Positions 8,814 through 19,052 are shown, counted from the stretch's first letter. The stretch is 64,000 nucleotides of DNA from Nodularia sp. LEGE 06071 (GCF_015207755.1 NZ_JADEWH010000005.1:62001-126000); one strand, 5' to 3'. A program made the numbers and translations. The notes: generated by a model from the letters alone, not told the origin.

Positions 8814-9252
8814 AGCAAAGACAATACCTCTGAATTAGTCCCCGGTTCAGGTTATCTGTGGCAATTCATTAGCTTATTTATTACTTTTGGCGGAACAACA
8901 TTAATACTTGTTATGATGTATAGTATACTACCAGATGCCGATATTGCCTAGCGTGATACTATTGTTGGTGCATTCATCACCTCACTCTTATTTTTAGTAG
9001 GACAGTATTTGTTTGGACAGTTCCTCAGTCGAACTGATTTTGGTTCTGCTTATGGCGTGGCTGGCTCGTTTGTGATTATTGATCACTGGGATTTTTTACG
9101 CTGCTCACATTCTGTTTTTAGGAGCGGAATTTACCAAGGTTTACGCGAAACAGCGCGGCTCTGCCATTATTACCTCTGAATATGCTGTACATATCTCGGC
9201 AGAACAACAGCATAATCAGTCATTTCATCCGAAAAAACGTCACCGGAGGTAG
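8814..9252 (+). pseudogene. YihY/BrkB-family membrane protein remnant
   Basis: A decayed gene. One frame reads GSGYLWQFISLFITFGGTTL, then a TAG stop at 8949-8951, then AFITSLLFLVGQYLFGQFLS and YGVAGSFVII. After a frameshift near 9083 the adjacent frame continues GIFYAAHILFLGAEFTKVYA to a stop at 9250-9252. This is the conserved C-terminal half of the YihY/BrkB (formerly ribonuclease BN) family, with its signature YGaaGS and aq-lLGAEFT-vya. The N-terminal half is missing. One stop plus one frameshift argues for inactivation, unless these are base-call errors. The stretch 8669-8810 before it holds only short repeats. Confidence 0.85.
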
Positions 9253-9342
9253 ATGTAATCCTGGCTAATTATTGAACAAAATTATTCTCAAGATCTATAG
9301 AGAATTATTATTAACTAATATCAGATAAAATTTGTCTAAATT

Positions 9343-10380
9343 ATGAATGAGCCAAACGTCATAAGGTTATGGAAGCAACTGAATAATACAAAGCTGATTC
9401 GCTATGTATTGCTGTTAGCTATTGGTTGGGCAATTGTGCAAGTATTTGCTTATTTTTCCACAGTGATTGTCATTTTTATATTTGCTGGGATTTTGGCATT
9501 TTTGCTGAGTTATCCAGTCAAGTTGTCTGAACGTTTTTTACCACATGGCATTGCAGTTGTTATAGTTTTTTTAGTGAGTCTGCTCGTTTTGGGTGGGTTG
9601 ATAGCAACTTTGGGTTTTGCCATACTATCTCAATTTCAACAATTACTGGAACAAACACCTCAATTTATTGACTATGCTATTTCCCTATTAGACAAATTAC
9701 AAAATATCCTAACTAGATTTAATTTTAAAGTGGATTTTCAAGTGGTTGAAGAGGAGTTACGCAATCAAGTTTTAGCAGTAATTGGCACGGGTTGGACAAC
9801 AGCTCAAGTTTTATTAACGAATTTAATTGATTTAATTTTGATTGCAGTTGTAGCTTTTTTTATGTTGTTAGATGGCAAAAGGGTTTGGGATTTTCTGATC
9901 AAGATTTTTCCGGCAAATGTTCGTAATAAGCTGACTTTAGCAGTTCAACAAAACTTTTTAGGCTTCTTTTGGGGTCGTTTATTATTATCTTTATTTTTTG
10001 GTGTTTCAGCATTTATTTTATTTATCTTTCTCCAATTACCTTATGCCTTATTTTTAGCGACGATCGCCGGGGGATTTGATTTGATTCCTGGGATTGGCGC
10101 TACAATTGGAATTACCCTAGTTGCTCTGATTATTTTACCTCAAGGCATTTGGCTGAGTCTGCAAGTATTAATTGGTTGTATTGTCCTTCAGCAAATAGAA
10201 GAAAATTTACTGATGCCACGCATTATGCAAGGCTCAATCAATATGAATCCAGTCTTCATGTTCTTTGCTTTATTAGTAGGGGCAAAAATAGCAGGTTTAG
10301 TCGGAATTTTTCTATCAATTCCCATTGCAGGAGTATTAATTAGTATGTTTAAAGTTGAGGAAATGCAGGGGGGAAATTAG
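9343..10380 (+). CDS. AI-2E family transporter (PerM/YdiK/TqsA superfamily)
   Basis: This 345-residue integral membrane protein has the family's usual eight-helix layout: two helices near residues 17-75, a third, an amphipathic stretch [20 protein letters not shown], then the C-terminal bundle with [13 protein letters not shown], the most conserved signature (PxxG), and [15 protein letters not shown]. Members export autoinducer-2, or other small molecules or ions; the substrate here cannot be told. It follows a dead BrkB-like gene on the same strand but without shared signals. The start ATG is poorly preceded by a ribosome site. Confidence 0.9.
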   Translation: MNEPNVIRLWKQLNNTKLIRYVLLLAIGWAIVQVFAYFSTVIVIFIFAGILAFLLSYPVKLSERFLPHGIAVVIVFLVSLLVLGGLIATLGFAILSQFQQLLEQTPQFIDYAISLLDKLQNILTRFNFKVDFQVVEEELRNQVLAVIGTGWTTAQVLLTNLIDLILIAVVAFFMLLDGKRVWDFLIKIFPANVRNKLTLAVQQNFLGFFWGRLLLSLFFGVSAFILFIFLQLPYALFLATIAGGFDLIPGIGATIGITLVALIILPQGIWLSLQVLIGCIVLQQIEENLLMPRIMQGSINMNPVFMFFALLVGAKIAGLVGIFLSIPIAGVLISMFKVEEMQGGN

Positions 10381-10832
10381 ACAATCACCAGGTAATACCA
10401 CAAAATTTCGATAACTGTAACAATAGTGATGACAACTGCTTTGAGTTATATTTACCAGTGAACTCCCTTACCAACAACTCAGCACCAACCCAGTCACGCC
10501 CAGCGGATCATCTCTGTATCTGTTTAGAAGAAGATGTTCGATCGCATCAAATGACCAATGGACTGGAAGGAGATCGCCCTCAAAGCCGATGTCGCTGGTT
10601 TGACTATGCCTTTTCTAAAGAAAGTGGAATCGAAAGCAGCATTGTATGATTTAGTTAAGGTGTTGCTTGCGGAAATTACTATAGTATTATTTTGTACTAG
10701 CAACAGGAAATGAAATAACTTGCAGAATTCACAAACTTGACAACGAATACAATAAATCTTCCCGCGATTCATTCCAGACTTTCCGATCGGGTGAAACCTG
10801 AAGCTTTTCGTCGATTATACTAAATAACTAAA
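10381..10832. other. Intergenic stretch before sppA
   Basis: No recognised gene. A possible 51-codon frame at 10558-10713 ([20 protein letters not shown] and a helical KALYDLV-like part) looks somewhat protein-like but lacks a ribosome site, and a stop lies just upstream in the same frame. It may be a remnant of a longer gene. The last 100 bases should carry the sppA promoter. Confidence 0.3.
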
Positions 10833-12668
10833 ATGCGTAATTTTTTCAAACAAACTTTTGCTAGTATTCTAGGTACTGTACTCGGACTGATGATTTTCTG
10901 CGGTATCAGCACAACAGGACTATTATTACTGTTATTTGCAGTTACCAGCTCCAGAGATACTAGTCCCCAAGTCAAAGATCAGTCAGTGGTGGTTTTTGAT
11001 TTGTCAATGAATATTACCGATAGTCCTCCTGGTTCTGGCGAATTGCTACAACGAGCCTTATCAGGAGCCGAAGTCAATAGGATGACACTCCGTAGCGTTC
11101 TCGATACCTTGGAAAAAGCCAGGGTTGATCCGCGAATTGTCGGTATTTATTTAGACGCAACCGGAACAACTACATCTGCTAACACGGGGTTTGCGTCCCT
11201 GACAGAAATACGCCAGGCGCTGGAGAAGTTCCGCGCATCTGGAAAAAAGGTTGTCGCTTATGGTGTGGGTTTGAGTGAAAGGGACTATTACCTGAGTTCG
11301 GTGGCGGATACCGTTATCCTGAATCCCATAGGCTTGATGGAAGTTAAGGGTTTGAGTAGCCAACCGATGTTTCTGGCGGGGGCTTTAGAAAAGTTCGGAA
11401 TTGGTGTTCAGGTAGTGCGGGTAGGCAAATTTAAAGGCGGAATTGAACCATTTATCCTCAACGAGTTGAGTCCAGAAAACCGCCAACAAATTCAAAAATT
11501 ACTCGACGATGTTTGGGGAGATTGGCGGACTACAGTCGGTTCTAGTCGCAAAATTACCCCTCAAAAGTTGCAAGCGATCGCAGATACTCAGGCGATCCTC
11601 ACAGCAACTGAAGCCAAAGCCAGTGGTTTGGTGGATCAATTAGGATACAAGGATGAAGTCGTTACCGAACTGAAAAAATTAACACCCAGCGATCAGACAG
11701 ATAGCTCATTCCGGCAAATTAATCTGAGAAACTACGCTCAAGTTTCCGGTAAATCCTTGGGTGTAGAACGCAACTCCCAAAATAAAATTGCTGTAGTTTA
11801 TGCTGAAGGCGAAATTGTCGATGGTAGCGGGGAAGATGATCAAGTAGGTGGCGATCGCTTTGCCAGAATCTTGAATCAACTACGCGAAGATAATGATGTC
11901 AAAGCTGTTGTCTTGCGAATTAATACCCCCGGAGGTAGCGCTACCGCATCCGAGGTGATGCAGCGAGAAGTACAATTGACTCGCGAAGTCAAACCTGTTG
12001 TCGTCTCAATGGGTGATGTCGCCGCCTCTGGTGGTTACTGGATTGCGAGCGATTCCAGCCGCATTTTTGCCGAACCAACGACAATTACAGGTTCCATTGG
12101 CGTATTTGGAGTGCTATTTAATGGGCAAAAAATAGCCAATGAGAATGGTATCACTTGGGATACGGTAAAAACTGCACGTTATGCCGACAATCAAACCGTG
12201 ACACGCCCAAAATCAGCCCAAGAGTTGGAAATCTATCAGCGCAGCGTTGACCGCATTTATAATCTCTTCCTCGATAAAGTTGTTCAAGGTCGGAAATTAC
12301 CAGCCCAAAAAGTCGCAGAAATTGCCCAAGGTCGAGTTTGGTCAGGAATGGCCGCCAAACAAATCGGTTTGGTGGATGAAATCGGTGGACTGAATGCGGC
12401 TATTGCATATGCTGCCCAGCAAGCTAAACTGGATAACGATTGGCAATTGCAAGAGTATCCGAGAGTCAGTACCTTGGAAGAACGCTTTTTTGGCCGCGCG
12501 GTTCAAGAAATCAGCACTATTTTAGAGATTGTGGGAATGCCAGTTCAACCATCTAATTCCCTGATGGCGGAATTTCAAAAACTCCAACAGGAAATGGTCA
12601 TTCTCCAAAAGATGAATGATCCTCAAGGGATTTACACTCGTTTACCCTTCAATTTTCGGCTGGAGTAA
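10833..12668 (+). CDS. sppA: Signal peptide peptidase SppA, long (67K) form
   Basis: This 611-residue membrane-anchored serine protease has one N-terminal helix (about residues 10-36) and two ClpP-like halves. The N-terminal half holds the general-base Lys in VGKFKGGIEPF (about residue 199), and the C-terminal half the nucleophile Ser in AASGGYWIAS (about 393), followed by TTITGSIGVFG. Length matches E. coli SppA (618) and cyanobacterial SppA1, which in Synechocystis takes part in phycobilisome antenna change under light stress. It degrades leftover signal peptides and other membrane-proximal peptides. It is single, with no operon partner close by. Confidence 0.95.
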   Translation: MRNFFKQTFASILGTVLGLMIFCGISTTGLLLLLFAVTSSRDTSPQVKDQSVVVFDLSMNITDSPPGSGELLQRALSGAEVNRMTLRSVLDTLEKARVDPRIVGIYLDATGTTTSANTGFASLTEIRQALEKFRASGKKVVAYGVGLSERDYYLSSVADTVILNPIGLMEVKGLSSQPMFLAGALEKFGIGVQVVRVGKFKGGIEPFILNELSPENRQQIQKLLDDVWGDWRTTVGSSRKITPQKLQAIADTQAILTATEAKASGLVDQLGYKDEVVTELKKLTPSDQTDSSFRQINLRNYAQVSGKSLGVERNSQNKIAVVYAEGEIVDGSGEDDQVGGDRFARILNQLREDNDVKAVVLRINTPGGSATASEVMQREVQLTREVKPVVVSMGDVAASGGYWIASDSSRIFAEPTTITGSIGVFGVLFNGQKIANENGITWDTVKTARYADNQTVTRPKSAQELEIYQRSVDRIYNLFLDKVVQGRKLPAQKVAEIAQGRVWSGMAAKQIGLVDEIGGLNAAIAYAAQQAKLDNDWQLQEYPRVSTLEERFFGRAVQEISTILEIVGMPVQPSNSLMAEFQKLQQEMVILQKMNDPQGIYTRLPFNFRLE

Positions 12669-13271
12669 GTTTTTTCTCTCGGTGTTCTGTTTCCACTCAT
12701 CGGCTAAGGGAACACCAAAAAATAAATTCCCCAAAAATTGTAGTCGGGGTGAGCGCAGCGTAACCCACCATTATCCTTCCGATTCAGGAGTTAAATTTTG
12801 GGGGTAATTATTAAATTTATATAAAGATTTCTCAGAAGTTTGTTTAATTCTCGATGTTTGCGATAGTCTATATAAGGGTTAAGTATGCGTAATCAAATTT
12901 CTGGCACCATTACGCAAAAATCATCAAAAACTCCCAGGTTCTATGGTCTGTTAACAATCACAAAGATTCTGGTGACTATAAAACAAAAAAATTTGCAGGT
13001 CTTCCCCAGTTATCTTTCCATGTAATTTTTAGTATGGCTAGCTTTCGCGTATAGCATCACCGATGTCGGCTCGGCAGAATTTCAGTAATGTAGTGGTGAT
13101 TACCGTACAAAACCAAATTTTCCAGCCAACTAGTAGAGCTTGTTATGGTATAGTTAAGAGGTTAAGACTTGCTTTGCCAATTACAATCCTCAACGCATCG
13201 ATGACAATTGCAAAACGGAAAGCAGTTTTGATTAAGTATTTACCAAACAAAATCTGAATTGAATCGAGGCT
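12669..13271. other. Intergenic stretch with short inverted repeats
   Basis: No gene is seen. GGTGTTC/GAACACC arms lie within about 12680-12715 just after sppA; a half-copy of the TAACCCACC repeat lies near 12760; TGCGTAAT faces ATTACGCA at 12886-12916. Reading frames of about 60 codons here have no ribosome site and no family likeness. The region just before 13272 should hold the promoter of the DUF4327 gene. Confidence 0.35.
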
Positions 13272-13490
13272 ATGACTCAGCAAGTGATTCACCCAATGGT
13301 GAAATTGCAGCGTAACGTGCAATCACTCATCGAATCCAATATTATCAAACCAACTGATAGCATTTGGAAAATTGCATTACTCTATGGCAACGACTGGCAG
13401 CACTGGAAACAGGAACTGCAAGACTTTGGCTTTACTATGCAAGATCCAATTGGCGAATTGCTAGAAGTGGAAGCGTGGGACGAAGAGTAG
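13272..13490 (+). CDS. DUF4327 family protein
   Basis: A 72-residue cyanobacterial protein of the DUF4327 type. It opens with TQQVIHPMVKLQRNVQSLIE, has the conserved central IWKIALLYGNDWQHWKQEL, and ends in an acidic tail ELLEVEAWDEE. It is soluble, helical and without metal-binding residues. The family is restricted to cyanobacteria and has no known function to me. It stands alone, converging on the FHA-kinase gene with about 40 bases between the stops. Confidence 0.85.
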   Translation: MTQQVIHPMVKLQRNVQSLIESNIIKPTDSIWKIALLYGNDWQHWKQELQDFGFTMQDPIGELLEVEAWDEE

Positions 13491-13529
13491 GGCATCCAGC
13501 ATTGGGAGTAAGTATTTACTCCCGACTCC

Positions 13530-14786
13530 CTATACCTGGCAAGCAGCTAATGCTACAGCCAGTTCTTTAGCACTTTGGTAGCGATCGCGTGGCAACTGCT
13601 GCGTGACGCGTTCAATAATTTCTCTCAGTTGCGGGCTAATTGTGGGAATCTTGACCACATCAAAGCGGGAAGTTTGACCTCTGTGGCGATAAAATTTGAA
13701 AGGATTTTCGCCTGTGAGCAGAAAAATTAGCGTCGGCCCAATGGCATATAAATCGGATTGAGTTAAGGGTTGTCCTCGTTCTTGTTCAGGAGCGCAGTAA
13801 CCTTCCGCACCAATACGAGTGCCAGGTGTCGTCCCAATTTCCTTCACAGCCCCAAAATCCAACACTACTATCTGATTATCGGCATTTCGCACCATCAGGT
13901 TAGCGGGTTTGATATCACGGTGTATGAGTGGTGGATTTTGGCTATGGAGATATTGTAATATGTCGCAGGTTTGAATCATCCAAGCGATCGCCTGGCTGGG
14001 CGTTACAGGCCCAGTGGCATAAACTTTTTTTTCTAAATCCTGGCCATGAATTAATTCCATAGCCAAGTATTTTTTCCCACCAACTACAAAAAAGTCGTAA
14101 TACTTGGGAATCCCCGCATTGTCAAGGGATTTGAGAGTATTCGCTTCTCGTTCAAATAACTCTTGGGCTTTGGCAATTTTAGCCATGTCAGCATTCATTT
14201 GCTTTAAAACCAGCAATTGTGGTTTTTGAGAAATCAGACCTGCTGCATCCCAAGCGAGATAAGTAGTACCCATACCGCCCTGTCCGAGAGTTTGCAACAC
14301 CTGATATTGGCGAATTTTATGTTGAACCCTCAGAGGTTGACCGCAATGAATACAAAATAGATTATTCGGGGAATTACCTTCGTGGTTGCAAGTGGAGGCT
14401 AAATTTGCCAGCGTTTTTTCTTGTTCTTCGCCACCTTCAGGCGATCGCAGCAAAGTATCGGGGATTTTTTGCAATTGGAATTGTAATATTGGCCCTCCCT
14501 GTGCCAGTTGCAGCCGGGAATTATCCGGTAAAGGACAATTAAGCACCAGCGTACCGTCCAGAAAAGTACCATTACTGCCTTGACTAAACACCTGCCAAGA
14601 AGCAACATTTTTATTTTTGGCAGAATTAACTTGCCTCAATTCCAAATGGTGCCGCGAAACCAAACTATCAGATAAAACCACATCATTATCCCCCGCGCGA
14701 CCAATGCGAATTACGGCGGAATTTTCAAAACACCACTGCTGGAGTGGCTTTTTTTGTTGCGGTTCTAACAAGGTCAGAATAACCAC
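13530..14786 (-). CDS. FHA domain-zinc ribbon-Ser/Thr protein kinase
   Basis: A 418-residue signalling protein. Residues about 1-100 form an FHA domain (IRIGRAGDNDV, SRHHLEL, GSNGTFLDG) that binds phosphothreonine. Residues about 130-155 form a zinc ribbon (CNHEGN then FCIHCGQPL), and residues about 160-415 a Hanks-type kinase with LGQGGMGTTYLAWD, the Lys in LLVLKQM, HRDIKPANLM, LDFGAVKEIG and APEQERGQ. All catalytic residues are present. It starts at a GTG; the coding frame extends only a few codons further upstream. It lies 71 bases downstream of a PP2C phosphatase gene on the same strand and shares its zinc ribbon type, so the two likely act on common targets. No membrane segment is seen. 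Confidence 0.93.
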   Translation of the reverse strand: MVILTLLEPQQKKPLQQWCFENSAVIRIGRAGDNDVVLSDSLVSRHHLELRQVNSAKNKNVASWQVFSQGSNGTFLDGTLVLNCPLPDNSRLQLAQGGPILQFQLQKIPDTLLRSPEGGEEQEKTLANLASTCNHEGNSPNNLFCIHCGQPLRVQHKIRQYQVLQTLGQGGMGTTYLAWDAAGLISQKPQLLVLKQMNADMAKIAKAQELFEREANTLKSLDNAGIPKYYDFFVVGGKKYLAMELIHGQDLEKKVYATGPVTPSQAIAWMIQTCDILQYLHSQNPPLIHRDIKPANLMVRNADNQIVVLDFGAVKEIGTTPGTRIGAEGYCAPEQERGQPLTQSDLYAIGPTLIFLLTGENPFKFYRHRGQTSRFDVVKIPTISPQLREIIERVTQQLPRDRYQSAKELAVALAACQV

Positions 14787-14857
14787 AATACGACCTGCAT
14801 AAGCTTAAACAATTAGGTATTGGGGATGAGGGTGAAGAAATCATTCACCAGGTATCT

Positions 14858-16828
14858 TTAACTGTCCATATCTGGGCGCACCTTGGCCCGGATAAGTATA
14901 GCAGTAATATTGTCATGACCATTGTATTGGTTTGCTAAATCAATTAATTCTGTAACTCCCTTTTGCAAGTTAGCGCCAGAACTGAGTAGGGGAAGCAGTT
15001 GATTATGTCCATGATTTTCTAGGACATCATTATCTGATAAACCATCCGATACCATAATGAAAAGGCAATCTTCAGTAATTTCAAAAAACACCACATCGGG
15101 ATTAATGGAGTTTTGATCACGAGGCCCTAAAGCTTGAGTTAGCTGGTACGCATCCGGACGAGCATAGGCGATGCTAGCTTCCACGCCTCTAGAAATTTCT
15201 CGTTGACCTACTTCGTGATCTACTGTGATTTGTTCCAATCCCCGCTTGCGTGTCAGGCGGTAAAGGCGACTATCTCCCACATGGGCGGCTGCGGCTTGAG
15301 TACCTTGAATTAAGAGCATAACCAAGGTAGTACCCATGCGCTTGATACCAGAACGGACTTCTTCTTGATTTACCTCATAAATTGCTTGATTAGCTAAATA
15401 TATGGCCTCACGCAGCATAGCTTCCAGGGGCATTTGCTTCGTAATCCAATGTTGATCAAAGTATTCTCTGACGGTATTAACTGCCAACTCACTGGCTACC
15501 TCACCCCCTGCATGACCACCCATACCATCGCAGAGGATATACAAACCACGGGCTTGTAAAACTTGTTTTTTGGGCAATTCCAGCTTGTTGATTTTGGTTT
15601 CAATCCCAAAGCAATCCTCATTGTGATGACGTTGACGACCAACATCAGTGCGTCCTGCATCTTCCAAACTGCTCAATTGCATTGACAGCACAACAGTTGG
15701 CATATCATCAGCTTTGGCAGAGAAATCATCTAAATCATCGAATTGCAAAATAGTGGGTGTCGCAATATCTTTTTCTTCCATTGAATCAGCAGTGCTGGTC
15801 ATAGGTGTTTCTAATTCAGCCGCGATGTCTTCTAAACGCGATCGCAACTGCTCTACAGTCTGAATTTTACCTAGTGCCAAATCTTCCAAAATCTGCACTA
15901 CAGAACCAAATTGAGTCCGTTGGGATTGTCTAAATAGTGCCTGCCAAACTTGCCCCAAAGCTTGAATAGTTAAAAGTTGCTCTGGGATAGTAAATGTTTC
16001 TACTTCTCCCTCTTCAGATGATGTCCTACTTGGCTGTTCATTCAGTGGTTCTACATATAACCTCTGTAGCGCCAGCGTTTGGTCTTCATCTAAGCGCAGA
16101 TTCGCCAACTCCAACAAACTTTGACGACAATTCACCGTTTCTAATACAGCCCAGAGTTGGGTCATCTGATAAAGACAGTGTAAAATTTGTAACGTAGACG
16201 TTGTTTCAGATTGCCATAAATCCAGTAAAGACTGCCAATCTGAACGGTCTTCGATCAGTAGCACCTGTAGATCATCTTCTTGCCAGGCATCATGAATTGC
16301 TGGTATACCTGGGTGAGATTGGGATTGTAAGACAATATAAGCTTTCGCCAGACGAGAAACTTCACTTATTTCCAGTGATGGCACCACCAATCCCTGTTGC
16401 TGATTAGCGAGTATGGCCTCAATCGGCGATATTTGATATGGCTGACAGTCCAACACCTTCACCAAAATTTCCGCCTGAGAAATATTTTCCTCTGCGGCTG
16501 ATAGCGGTTCTAATAATTGATAACGCTGTTCTGGGTCTAAGTAAGAACCTACTGAGAGTTGTAATCGGGAAATGGTGGAAGTAGGGGAGATTTCTTGATT
16601 CTCTTCTGTAACAGTCGTGTCTTCACTTTCTTCCCCAGTCCTTGACTTGGCAATAATTGCTTGCCAAACTATTCCGCATTCCGCACCACAGTTATGACAA
16701 AGTTGTGCGTTCACGGGTACTTCCGTACTGCACTCAGGACAAACCTTGTGGGTCAGGGATGCACCACAGCTTTGACAGAATTTGTTAGTGTTAGGGTTTT
16801 CAAATGTACACTGAGGGCAAATCAGCAT
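14858..16828 (-). CDS. PP2C Ser/Thr phosphatase with double zinc ribbon and pseudokinase-like middle
   Basis: This 656-residue protein has three parts. Residues 1-50 are two zinc ribbons (CPQC, CQSC, CPEC, CHNC). Residues about 95-345 resemble a protein kinase fold that has lost its catalytic residues (SHPGIPAIHDAW, then VLLIEDRSDWQSLLDLW in the hinge position, and LANLRLDEDQ where HRD should be). Residues about 395-650 are a PP2C phosphatase with DVGRQRHHNED, CDGMGGHAGGE, HVGDSRLYRL, DGLSDND and DNITA, that is all metal-binding Asp. It removes phosphate from Ser/Thr. It stands first in the apparent operon with the FHA-kinase. The pseudokinase reading is my inference. Confidence 0.9.
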   Translation of the reverse strand: MLICPQCTFENPNTNKFCQSCGASLTHKVCPECSTEVPVNAQLCHNCGAECGIVWQAIIAKSRTGEESEDTTVTEENQEISPTSTISRLQLSVGSYLDPEQRYQLLEPLSAAEENISQAEILVKVLDCQPYQISPIEAILANQQQGLVVPSLEISEVSRLAKAYIVLQSQSHPGIPAIHDAWQEDDLQVLLIEDRSDWQSLLDLWQSETTSTLQILHCLYQMTQLWAVLETVNCRQSLLELANLRLDEDQTLALQRLYVEPLNEQPSRTSSEEGEVETFTIPEQLLTIQALGQVWQALFRQSQRTQFGSVVQILEDLALGKIQTVEQLRSRLEDIAAELETPMTSTADSMEEKDIATPTILQFDDLDDFSAKADDMPTVVLSMQLSSLEDAGRTDVGRQRHHNEDCFGIETKINKLELPKKQVLQARGLYILCDGMGGHAGGEVASELAVNTVREYFDQHWITKQMPLEAMLREAIYLANQAIYEVNQEEVRSGIKRMGTTLVMLLIQGTQAAAAHVGDSRLYRLTRKRGLEQITVDHEVGQREISRGVEASIAYARPDAYQLTQALGPRDQNSINPDVVFFEITEDCLFIMVSDGLSDNDVLENHGHNQLLPLLSSGANLQKGVTELIDLANQYNGHDNITAILIRAKVRPDMDS

Positions 16829-17023
16829 AATGGAAGTTCCTCAATTGCCTTTCCAAGCTGCTTCTAGTCACTAATATCCAAAGTCCCACAATTGGCTGCC
16901 TCTGCCTAGAGTAGAAGTACAATTAATTGGGGTTTTACCAGTGAATTTTGGTGGACGTATTAATTGTGACGCATATTAGCCCAATATTTCAGATATTTGT
17001 CGCTAATTTTTCTGGAAAATCCT

Positions 17024-17659
17024 CTAGCTTGACTTCCGCCTGGTAGTAATAGCCCTAGAAACTCTTTGGTAATTTTTAGGCAAATTATGCAAAAATTCGA
17101 GTTCTGACGGCATGAGGTCGCGCCACTCACCTAGCTGTAGACCATCCAGATGGAGATGAGCGATGCTTACCCTGACCAGTCGTAACGTGGGAAATCCCAC
17201 AGCCGCAGTCATTCGCCGCACTTGGCGATTTTTGCCCTCAGTCAATGTCATTTCCAACCAAGATGTCGGAACATTTTTGCGAAATCTAATTGGCGGGTGG
17301 CGTTCAGGTAGATGTGGCGCGTCTAAAAACAGTCTGACTTGCGCTGGTTGAGTCCGATAACCCTGAATTTCCACACCTGTTTGTAACTGGTTGATAGCAT
17401 CGACATCAGGAATGCGTTCTACCTGTACCCAGTAAGTGCGTTGATGTCCAAACCGAGGATGAGCGAGGCGATGTTGTAATTGTCCATCGTTCGTCAATAG
17501 TAATAAACCTTCGCTGTCCCAGTCCAAACGCCCCACAGGATAAACATCCGGAACCGGGATATAGTCCTTCAAGGTACTATGTTTTGGTGTTTCCTGCGTA
17601 AACTGGCTGAGGACTCCATAGGGTTTGTAAAAAATCATATAGCGGTAATGATTAGCCAT
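17024..17659 (-). CDS. RsuA/RluE-family pseudouridine synthase
   Basis: This 211-residue enzyme starts [14 protein letters not shown] and has the family signature [18 protein letters not shown], whose first Asp after GRL is the catalytic nucleophile. [21 protein letters not shown] is the second conserved block. There is no S4 domain, which places it with RluE (23S rRNA) rather than RsuA or RluB. It converts uridine to pseudouridine in rRNA. Isolated, with a basic C-terminus (ITTRRKSS) that may help RNA binding. The exact target uridine cannot be read from the sequence. Confidence 0.9.
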   Translation of the reverse strand: MANHYRYMIFYKPYGVLSQFTQETPKHSTLKDYIPVPDVYPVGRLDWDSEGLLLLTNDGQLQHRLAHPRFGHQRTYWVQVERIPDVDAINQLQTGVEIQGYRTQPAQVRLFLDAPHLPERHPPIRFRKNVPTSWLEMTLTEGKNRQVRRMTAAVGFPTLRLVRVSIAHLHLDGLQLGEWRDLMPSELEFLHNLPKNYQRVSRAITTRRKSS

Positions 17660-18029
17660 TAGTTATTTAGTCATTGCTTATCAGTCAATTTTAATGACCT
17701 ACAGGCTGACAGTGCGACAAACATTTCAGCTGCGGGAGGACACCAACCCCGCAAAATGAATCATTTAATTTGAGGAAAATATTTATAACCATGTAAAGAC
17801 AAGTCTAGTGTAGGGTAGGGGGTGTTGTCTAAACTGGCGAACCCAAAGGGTAGGAAATTATTTTTTGTGTTTAGACAATGATTAGCTTAAATTCTCCAGC
17901 TTTTTTATCCTTAAATCTATGTATTCAAACTTAATCTCAGTCCAAAAATAATTTTGATTTTTATAAAGGCTATAGGCAGATCAAAAATGATATGCTATGA
18001 AAATAAGAATATTTTTGCGAGAATATATT
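17660..18029. other. Intergenic region with two inverted repeats
   Basis: GCGGG faces CCCGC near 17733-17756, and a perfect 10-base pair, TTGTCTAAAC and GTTTAGACAA, brackets 17825-17878 with a T-run inside. The region is otherwise AT-rich and should contain the promoter of the glycosyltransferase-like gene to its right. No gene is seen. Confidence 0.45.
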
Positions 18030-19049
18030 ATGACTTTCCCAAAAGGAATTTACACTTTAGCAAATGACAATGTATACGATCAAGTTATTGCTTTAATAAA
18101 TAGCATTAGAAAAAATTACGATACTGAGATTCCAATTTGTATTATCCCCTATGATCACAAAATCGATAAACTTAAAAACCTAAATTTAGAAAACATATTT
18201 TTATTTGATAACGAAAAATCTTTGAACAAATGGCAAGATTTTGCTTCAGAAATATGGGCAAGTGAAAGATTTATAGAACTAAAGCAGACAGCTTGGTATC
18301 ACGGTTCTAATACTATTAGGAAAATGTGTTCTTTCGATGGTATTTTTGAAAATTTTATTTATATAGATAGCGATGAATTAGTCATGTCCTCACTGGATGA
18401 TTGTTTTAACAAGCTAACTGATTATGATTGTATTTTTGACGACTGGGAGCATCGCAAAACAGAGAGTTTCCTTTCCGTTGATTTAATAAAAGATAAATAC
18501 CACCATCAGGAAAAAGATATTAAACAACAGTGCCATTGCTCTGATTTTTTTGCATCCAAATCTACCTTAATAAATGACGAATTGCTAGCACAAATCAAGC
18601 ATAATTTATTAGAAGATGAAGAAATTAAATTTATAAATATTCGAGGATGGTGGGACGAAGTTTATCTTTTTAGTTACATCACTTTTAAACTTAATTGCAA
18701 AATTTTTAACTATACATTAAGTGAAGATGCTAGAGTGAGAACAGGAAATATTGCTGGAGTTGATCCTTTTGTTGAAAAGGACTATGTACTCTTTAACAAG
18801 GAGGATTTAAAGCCAATTCATCGAATTCATTATATGGGTTATAAATGCGAAGTATTTAAAAGATTATGCCAAGGTGAATATACGAATATTCCACACCAAG
18901 AAGTATTTTTACATTACAGATTTATGAATCAACCGGAGGCAGCACCAAGTTATTTAAAGAAAGCTAATTTTGCAGTCAGAATTTATCGCATTTGGCAGCA
19001 AATTTTTAATAAAATCAAGAAGAATATATTAATTAAAATCAAGAATTGA
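18030..19049 (+). CDS. Npun_R2821/R2822-type glycosyltransferase-like protein
   Basis: A 339-residue protein (start at the second ATG, giving MTFPKGIYTLANDNVYDQV, the usual opening). The N-terminal half has a GT-A pattern: GIYTLANDNVYDQVIALINS, IPICIIPYD, and a DxD-like FIYIDSDELVMSSLDD (about residues 107-122) that would bind the nucleotide sugar and metal. Later conserved parts are GWWDEVYLF and HYMGYKCEVF. It is markedly more AT-rich than its neighbours and lies beside an insertion-sequence remnant, which suggests transfer. The acceptor is unknown; surface polysaccharide is a guess. Assignment to the named family is from memory. Confidence 0.75.
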   Translation: MTFPKGIYTLANDNVYDQVIALINSIRKNYDTEIPICIIPYDHKIDKLKNLNLENIFLFDNEKSLNKWQDFASEIWASERFIELKQTAWYHGSNTIRKMCSFDGIFENFIYIDSDELVMSSLDDCFNKLTDYDCIFDDWEHRKTESFLSVDLIKDKYHHQEKDIKQQCHCSDFFASKSTLINDELLAQIKHNLLEDEEIKFINIRGWWDEVYLFSYITFKLNCKIFNYTLSEDARVRTGNIAGVDPFVEKDYVLFNKEDLKPIHRIHYMGYKCEVFKRLCQGEYTNIPHQEVFLHYRFMNQPEAAPSYLKKANFAVRIYRIWQQIFNKIKKNILIKIKN

Positions 19050-19052
19050 TAG

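Noticed and set aside
12616-12807. 63-codon frame overlapping the sppA end
   Set aside because: Out of frame with sppA and running into repeat sequence; codon use unlike a gene.
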